Of a stretch of DNA of 20,508 nt, positions 16,097-20,508 are shown in pieces. Origin of the DNA: Clostridia bacterium (GTDB lineage Bacteria; Bacillota; Clostridia; Christensenellales; Borkfalkiaceae). The position numbers and the translations under genes are program-made. Every line of letters begins with the position of its first letter. The stretch's first letter is position 1. Below the pieces are notes generated by a model. That model was given only the letters and a program-made list of their open reading frames with translations, was not told the DNA's origin and made no database searches. The DNA is taken from contig CAAGAM010000103.1 in the NCBI GenBank assembly GCA_900767815.1, forward strand, positions 1 through 20,508, written 5' to 3'.

Positions 16097-16133
16097 CCGC
16101 CGAATTGTCTGTATAAAAAAATGAAATCGGCGG
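16097..16133 (-). other. GC-rich inverted repeat in the YitT leader
   Basis: CCGCCGA (16097-16103) pairs with TCGGCGG (16127-16133) around a 23-nt AT-rich loop, just upstream of the YitT-family ribosome binding site. It could be a leader hairpin or an operator. The rest of the 16081-16327 gap holds the 16261-16292 terminator; I found no clear promoter for the YitT gene. Confidence 0.35.
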
Positions 16134-16260
16134 ATAGCGACGTATTTTTTGAATAACTTTATGGGAAACCGCGCTACAACATTATTTCTTTATGTCAAAT
16201 ATTTTCCATCTATAAGGTCATAGCAATCCTTCATTTGTATCAAACGTTCTTTTCCTTCAT

Positions 16261-16292
16261 AAAAAGTCCGTTTAAAAAATACGGACGGACTT
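16261..16292 (-). terminator. Rho-independent terminator after the 899-residue lipoprotein gene
   Basis: On the minus strand AAGTCCGT (plus 16285-16292) pairs perfectly with ACGGACTT (plus 16264-16271), followed directly by a T-run. It lies 36 nt after the lipoprotein stop codon and separates that transcript from the YitT-family gene. Confidence 0.8.
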
Positions 16293-16327
16293 ATTTAAGC
16301 CCGCCCGCATAAAGACTGCATATTAAA

Positions 16328-19027
16328 TTAAGCCGCTTCTACAACATTTACCTTAACTCCGTTTACAGGATAATTCTCAACATCCATCGGCGCTTCATTA
16401 TCTGCGTCGCCGAGTTTTTCACTGTCGATTCTACCCCAATAATGAACTTTTTTAGCGTTTATCACTACATTTTCGCAAAGAACATAGTTACCGTCCTTCT
16501 CGTTTGTTCTATTTTCTCTCATAATCCAATAACCGAAGAAAGAGTAAATTTCTTGTCCCGCCGCGTTTACCGTCATATCCTTAATCGAAGTCTTTACGAA
16601 TTTTCTACCAATGATAAACCCATATTGTCCGCCCGTTATATCGTTTTCAGGCAATGCGCTGGATTTAACGTTTATAGTTATATTTTCGAATTTAGACGAT
16701 TCCGACATGAAAGCAAATATTCCGACGTATTCTTTTCCCGTATAAACAACGTCTTCTATTATTACGTTTTTGATGGTCGCATTATTTACCTTCCCAAACA
16801 ATCCGTATCTGCCACCATCCACGTCACTGCCGGTATTGTAATTTCTGATTTTATACCCTCTGCCGTCGAAAACACCGGCAAAGAAAACATTCGATCCGGA
16901 ATATATAGTTCCATCGTTATAACCAGCCGAAGAGTCCGTATCGTACCACGACGGCAATTCAAGAGCCGTATTATTAAAATCTATATCGTTGACAAGCACA
17001 AAGTAGCCGTAAGTCGCGGTTTTATCTGTAATGTTTTCTTTGAAATCGGTAGCCGAAGTTATTGCTTTGGTAACTATGAGAACTTTAACGGAAAGAATAT
17101 TGACCGCTTTATCTTTCTGCATAGTAACCTCTACGTCTCTCTCGCCAACTGCTCCCGCAGAGAAAAACGTTACGGGAATGATAAGTTTGTTTTCTGCAAC
17201 CGTTGCACCATTAACTTTTTCTCCGTTGAATTTTACATTCTCAAGCGTTCCATAGTTTTCCCCAAGATCTATTTCGATATTATCGGTAGCGCCGATAACC
17301 TGTTCCGCAAGCGTCTTTGTCGTATCCGCAACTTTAAGATCGACGACAAAACGATTGCCGTTGTCGGTTATTTCTATCTCGTTTACGACGTCTTTGTTGT
17401 AGGTAAGATTATCTATAGGATAGTCCGTGGGAGCCATAGCGGGATCGCCTTCGCCGTCAAGTCTACCCCAATAAGTTATTTCCTTTGCGTTTACCACAAA
17501 GTTTTCACAAGTAATGATAGCGCCATTGTCATCAGCCGCGCCGGAACGTTTAATCCACCAGCCAAACAATGAGGAAATCGTGCTGCCGCTTGCATTTACG
17601 GTAAAGTTTTTATAAACGTTTTTATTTGCGTAAGCGCCGCAAATAAAGCCGCGACCTTCCAAAGTTCCGTTACCGGGATCAACTAAAGAACCGGTAAGAG
17701 AAGTTTTACTTACGTTTATAGTTATATTATCAAATGTGACATGCGCAAGACTATGACCGAAAATATTGGCGCGTACAACACCGTTATCGTGCCACACATC
17801 ATCAACGACAAGGTTTTTAATCGTCGTTTTAATTGTGTTTTCGTCGCTTGCAATCGGGAATAATCCGAACGGGTTAGCGGTGTTAAAGTTTTTGAGAATA
17901 TATCCTCTGCCATCAAAAACGCCGGCGAACCCCAATTTTCCATCAATGTAGTTTGACCTGATAGCAAGACTATATGATCCGTCATCGCTTTCTATATAAG
18001 GATCACGAAGCGCATCATGGTTAAAATCCAAATCTCCTGCAAGTGTAAAATAACCATATATACCGCTGTTTTCTTTCGTATTCATGGATACAGGATCTCT
18101 TAAAACGGTATTCCATTCATCTATGCTTGAAATAACTCGCGTTGCAACCGTAACATGAAGCGTGAGTTTATAAACTCCGTCATTACATTCAACAACGCAT
18201 AATATAGTTTGTTCGCCGACATCTTCCGTGGTAAACGTATCTTTCGGAAGAGTCAGCACACCGTCCGCGAGCGTTACGCCTTCAACTTCAAATCTGCCGA
18301 ACTTAGCCGACAACAATTTTCCGTTATATGCCTCGCCGAGATTTACCGTGAAGTTCTCCGCGCCGATTTCCTGATTTTCGATAAGAACGTTGGTCTCTTT
18401 AACCTTAAGGTCGATTTCGAACGTTTTTCTTTCCGCTTCGGTTTCGCTGTTTACCTTATAAAGATCTTTAGCAACTATCTCAATACTTTCGCCGCATTCG
18501 CAAGCATAAGAATCTCCTTTCAGGACAAACTTGTGTTCGCTTTCCACTCTCGCTTCGCAGTCTTCGCACACCTTCCAATGTTTATCGGCATCGTGACCAG
18601 CATATTCGCCAAGCGTGTGCGCCTGATTTTCAATAACGTGCGTCGCGTCGTTTTTGCAAACGCCGTTGTGCGTGCCGTCGCCGTTGTCGGTATAAACATA
18701 ATCGTGATTTTTTGCAGGAATGTCTTCTTCGAGTTTGTATTTGCAAACCGAACATTCTTTATGTTTTTTACCTTTTTCCGTGCAAGTTTCCACCTCGTCG
18801 GTCACCCATTCGCCGAACGTGTGATCTGCAACGTCAACTTTTTCATTGTCTTCTGCGCAAACCTTCCAATGTTGACTTGCATCCGATTGCCATTCTCCGC
18901 TTGCAACGTGTTCATGCGTACTCTGACTTTGATCGCCACCGTCGCTAAAATCACAAGCAACGGCAAACGAGCATGCAATTGCAATGATTAAAACCATAAA
19001 AAGTGTTCTCAATAGAGTTTTTCTCAT
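16328..19027 (-). CDS. Surface lipoprotein with Cys-rich repeats and duplicated Ig + beta-helix modules
   Basis: This is an 899-residue lipoprotein with lipobox FAVAC (Cys25). Residues about 38-180 hold at least three Cys/His-rich units of the HWKVC...H.FGEW and CTEKGKKHKECSVC type, seen in Clostridia surface proteins and resembling small zinc-ribbon folds. Then come two copies of a long unit (about 200-545 and 555-890). Each has an Ig-like segment ending in TRVISSIDEW or TKAITSATDF, then a beta-helix-like segment with YGYF.L..D.DFN, F.GVFDGRGY, GLF, F.NITINV and CENVVINAK...YWGR. A third copy lies in the 3416-5332 lipoprotein. GGAGG precedes ATG 19027. It has its own promoter carrying the same operator-like element as the transporter operon, so it is likely co-regulated. 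The role is glycan binding or an unrecognised polysaccharide-active enzyme, not resolved here. Confidence 0.85.
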   Translation of the reverse strand: MRKTLLRTLFMVLIIAIACSFAVACDFSDGGDQSQSTHEHVASGEWQSDASQHWKVCAEDNEKVDVADHTFGEWVTDEVETCTEKGKKHKECSVCKYKLEEDIPAKNHDYVYTDNGDGTHNGVCKNDATHVIENQAHTLGEYAGHDADKHWKVCEDCEARVESEHKFVLKGDSYACECGESIEIVAKDLYKVNSETEAERKTFEIDLKVKETNVLIENQEIGAENFTVNLGEAYNGKLLSAKFGRFEVEGVTLADGVLTLPKDTFTTEDVGEQTILCVVECNDGVYKLTLHVTVATRVISSIDEWNTVLRDPVSMNTKENSGIYGYFTLAGDLDFNHDALRDPYIESDDGSYSLAIRSNYIDGKLGFAGVFDGRGYILKNFNTANPFGLFPIASDENTIKTTIKNLVVDDVWHDNGVVRANIFGHSLAHVTFDNITINVSKTSLTGSLVDPGNGTLEGRGFICGAYANKNVYKNFTVNASGSTISSLFGWWIKRSGAADDNGAIITCENFVVNAKEITYWGRLDGEGDPAMAPTDYPIDNLTYNKDVVNEIEITDNGNRFVVDLKVADTTKTLAEQVIGATDNIEIDLGENYGTLENVKFNGEKVNGATVAENKLIIPVTFFSAGAVGERDVEVTMQKDKAVNILSVKVLIVTKAITSATDFKENITDKTATYGYFVLVNDIDFNNTALELPSWYDTDSSAGYNDGTIYSGSNVFFAGVFDGRGYKIRNYNTGSDVDGGRYGLFGKVNNATIKNVIIEDVVYTGKEYVGIFAFMSESSKFENITINVKSSALPENDITGGQYGFIIGRKFVKTSIKDMTVNAAGQEIYSFFGYWIMRENRTNEKDGNYVLCENVVINAKKVHYWGRIDSEKLGDADNEAPMDVENYPVNGVKVNVVEAA
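16360..18430 (-). repeat. Protein-level tandem duplication within the 899-residue lipoprotein
   Basis: Codons for residues about 200-545 (17396-18430) and 555-890 (16360-17365) encode the same Ig-like plus beta-helix unit. Shared signatures are the GVFDGRGY block, the NITINV block and the CEN-VNAK-YWGR end. The nucleotide sequences have diverged, so the duplication is old. Confidence 0.75.
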
Positions 19028-19057
19028 ATTCCCTCCATAAATAATGGTATATTATTA

Positions 19058-19078
19058 TGCCAAAACTCCTATTTGGCA
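19058..19078. promoter_or_regulatory. Palindrome at the lipoprotein transcription start
   Basis: TGCCAAA (19058-19064) and TTTGGCA (19072-19078) form a perfect 7-bp inverted repeat with a 7-nt centre. It spans the predicted transcription start (about 19077) of the leftward lipoprotein gene. It may be a repressor operator or a 5'-terminal mRNA hairpin. Confidence 0.5.
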
Positions 19079-19083
19079 CATAA

Positions 19084-19112
19084 ATTGTATCATACAACCC
19101 ACTGTATGTAAA
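19084..19112 (-). promoter_or_regulatory. Sigma-A promoter of the 899-residue lipoprotein gene
   Basis: On the minus strand TTTACA (-35, plus 19107-19112) and TACAAT (-10, plus 19084-19089) are separated by 17 nt. Each matches consensus at 5 of 6. The leader would be about 50 nt. The shared 22-nt element is 14 nt upstream of the -35. Confidence 0.75.
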
Positions 19113-19126
19113 TATTCTTTTCTACT

Positions 19127-19148
19127 ATTTTTTACGAATTTCTATTAT
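19127..19148. promoter_or_regulatory. Shared 22-nt element, copy 2: candidate AraC operator
   Basis: The plus strand reads ATTTTTTACGAATTTCTAT followed by TAT, differing from copy 1 (14249-14270) at one position. The 14-nt distance to the leftward -35 equals that of copy 1. It is 24 nt from the candidate GH94 -35, one helical turn more than the araC spacing. Confidence 0.65.
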
Positions 19149-19172
19149 TTATTCCGCGCAGCGTTTTTTTCG

Positions 19173-19201
19173 TTTACTAACAAAGAATAATGTTTTACAA
19201 T
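19173..19201 (+). promoter_or_regulatory. Candidate promoter of the GH94 phosphorylase gene
   Basis: TTTACT (19173-19178) and TACAAT (19196-19201) are separated by 17 nt and read rightward. The leader would be about 43 nt to ATG 19251. Together with 19084-19112 this makes the 19028-19250 gap a divergent control region. Confidence 0.6.
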
Positions 19202-19250
19202 AAGTAATACCGGTTGAGCCGGATTTTACGATAGTTGGGGTTAGTGTCTT

Positions 19251-20508
19251 ATGGTAACGGATTTTAAGCGATATTACGAATTTGACGACAATGCGGACGA
19301 GGTTATTTTTCACCGCCACGATATGCCCTCGCCCTGGATAAATTATCTTACCAACGGCACGCTTTTTACCATGATTTCGCAAGCGGGCGGATCTTTAAGT
19401 TGGTACAAATCCCCCGAAATATGGCGCATAGGCAGATACAACTTTTACAATCTGCCCACCGACGGCAACGGACTATTTATATATATTAAGGATAAAAAGA
19501 CGGGCAAAGCGTGGAACCCCACCGTTATCCCCTGCGACGTTAAACCCGACAAATGGCACTCGGCGCACGGCTTCGGCTACACCCGTTTTCACGCCGAAAA
19601 AGACGGCGTTACCGTCGATTTAAACTGCTTTATCGGCAAAGAAAACGTACTTATTTACGATATGAATATCTCCGCCGAAACCGCGCGAGAAATAAGCGTT
19701 TTCGCCTGCCGCGAAATGGGGCTTATGGAATATCTCCGCGAAGTGCAATGGCAATGCTACTGCAAGGCGAGCAACAATATTTTATACGACGAAAAAACGG
19801 ACAGTCTTTCCTACGAATATTTCGTGGACGCGCAGGCTCGCCCCGACGAAACGCCTAAGGTGTTTTTCGCCGCGAATATGCGTTCGGTTTCGCACGACGG
19901 CAGCCGCAAGAGTTTTATGGGCAATTACCGCGATTTCAAAAACCCGATTTCGCTCGAACGGGGTTCTTGCGGCAACAGCGACCTTAAAGGCGGCGAAGCG
20001 TTGTTCGCAATGCAGTTCGATTTGACGGCAAGCGAAAAACCGCAGAATTTAAGCGTGTTTTTGGGTACTTATGCTCAGACCGAAAGCGTTGAACCTCTGC
20101 TTGAAAAACTGCGTGAAAAGGACTACGCGAAAAGAGAATTCGAAAACGTTAAAAACCGCCTTACGGAGCGGAAAAAGTATTTTTCGGCGGATATTCCCGA
20201 CAAAGACGCGCAGCGTATGGCGAACGTGTTCAACCCGTTGCAGGCTTACGTTAATTTCCTCGTCTGCCGCGAAATTTCGTTTTACGCGACGGGGACTATC
20301 CGCGGCGTGGGCATGCGAGACGCCGCTCAGGACGTTTTAGCGAATATTTTATACGATTTACCAGCCTCGGAAGAGAAAATTTTACTGCTTTTGGGGCAAC
20401 AATATAACAGCGGCAAAACAAACCATTATTTCTACCCTATCGAAAAACGCGAACCGCTTGTGAGCGACCGAAGCGACAATCATTTGTGGCTTGTTTACGC
20501 CGTGTATA
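19251..20508 (+). CDS. GH94 family glycoside phosphorylase, 5' part (runs off the window)
   Basis: The open frame from ATG 19251 continues past the window edge, giving 419 codons and no stop. The N-terminus (MPSPWINYLTNGTLFTMISQAGGSLSW split around 25-51) matches the beta-sandwich entry of GH94 cellobiose/chitobiose-type phosphorylases. GMRDAAQD (354-361) is the start of the catalytic domain, with the probable general acid Asp357, followed by SDNHLWL (408-414). GH94 enzymes cleave beta-linked disaccharides with phosphate to a sugar 1-phosphate; specificity cannot be read here. No signal peptide, so cytoplasmic. An in-frame TAG just upstream leaves ATG 19251 as the first start. The ribosome binding site is weak. 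The gene is visibly more GC-rich (many GCG, GAC and CGC codons) than the operon, suggesting different codon selection or origin. Confidence 0.9.
   Translation, partial: MVTDFKRYYEFDDNADEVIFHRHDMPSPWINYLTNGTLFTMISQAGGSLSWYKSPEIWRIGRYNFYNLPTDGNGLFIYIKDKKTGKAWNPTVIPCDVKPDKWHSAHGFGYTRFHAEKDGVTVDLNCFIGKENVLIYDMNISAETAREISVFACREMGLMEYLREVQWQCYCKASNNILYDEKTDSLSYEYFVDAQARPDETPKVFFAANMRSVSHDGSRKSFMGNYRDFKNPISLERGSCGNSDLKGGEALFAMQFDLTASEKPQNLSVFLGTYAQTESVEPLLEKLREKDYAKREFENVKNRLTERKKYFSADIPDKDAQRMANVFNPLQAYVNFLVCREISFYATGTIRGVGMRDAAQDVLANILYDLPASEEKILLLLGQQYNSGKTNHYFYPIEKREPLVSDRSDNHLWLVYAVY

Noticed and set aside
16442..17572. Long rightward open frame of 376 codons
   Set aside because: It is antisense to the 899-residue lipoprotein, whose frame has a signal peptide, a ribosome binding site and repeated domains. 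The antisense frame is a by-product of codon bias.
18209..18991. Rightward open frame of 260 codons
   Set aside because: Also antisense to the lipoprotein, with no own ribosome binding site or motif.
1..20508. CRISPR arrays, insertion sequences, rRNA
   Set aside because: No regularly spaced direct repeats, transposase genes or rRNA-like stretches were seen on either strand.

Overview
The window looks like chromosomal DNA of a Bacillota/Clostridia-type bacterium, probably an uncultured gut or plant-fibre anaerobe. Signs are clear Shine-Dalgarno sites, sigma-A type promoters, Gram-positive lipoproteins, MalF/MalG-type permeases with no ATPase gene beside them, a YitT-family protein, and TGA used as a stop. 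Base composition is moderately AT-rich except for the rightmost gene. The lineage is an inference from style, not a database match.

Layout: (1) 1-480 holds no convincing gene but carries five short inverted repeats and a terminator-like hairpin. (2) 481-14145 is one leftward block of eight tightly packed genes (gaps mostly 1-18 nt, one of 55 nt). In transcription order they are a sugar-binding lipoprotein, two ABC permeases, a 1029-residue secreted multi-Ig protein, a DUF4838 lipoprotein, a Big_2/beta-helix lipoprotein, a GH2 beta-glucuronidase and a CE15-type glucuronoyl esterase. (3) 14146-14329 is a divergent regulatory region, with an AraC-family regulator reading rightward (14330-15139). 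(4) 15187-16080 is a YitT-family membrane protein, leftward. (5) 16328-19027 is an 899-residue leftward lipoprotein with Cys-rich repeats and a duplicated Ig + beta-helix module. (6) 19251-20508 is the first 419 codons of a rightward GH94 phosphorylase cut by the window edge.

How it may work together: the locus reads as a Gram-positive glycan-utilisation system. Surface lipoproteins and the Ig-repeat protein would capture or process a glycan, the binding protein and permeases would import oligosaccharides, and the esterase and glucuronidase, which lack signal peptides, would act in the cytoplasm. The esterase plus a glucuronidase with the carboxylate-binding NRKG motif suggest a substrate carrying (possibly esterified) beta-linked glucuronic acid.

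The strongest unexpected signal is regulatory. A 22-nt element (21/22 identical) lies exactly 14 nt upstream of the -35 box of both the transporter operon promoter and the distant 16328-19027 lipoprotein promoter. It is also close to the -35 boxes of the araC and GH94 genes, and its 13-nt core recurs inside araC. This ties the gene groups into one likely regulon of the local AraC protein. A second notable point is a beta-helix module present three times in two lipoproteins encoded at opposite ends of the locus.
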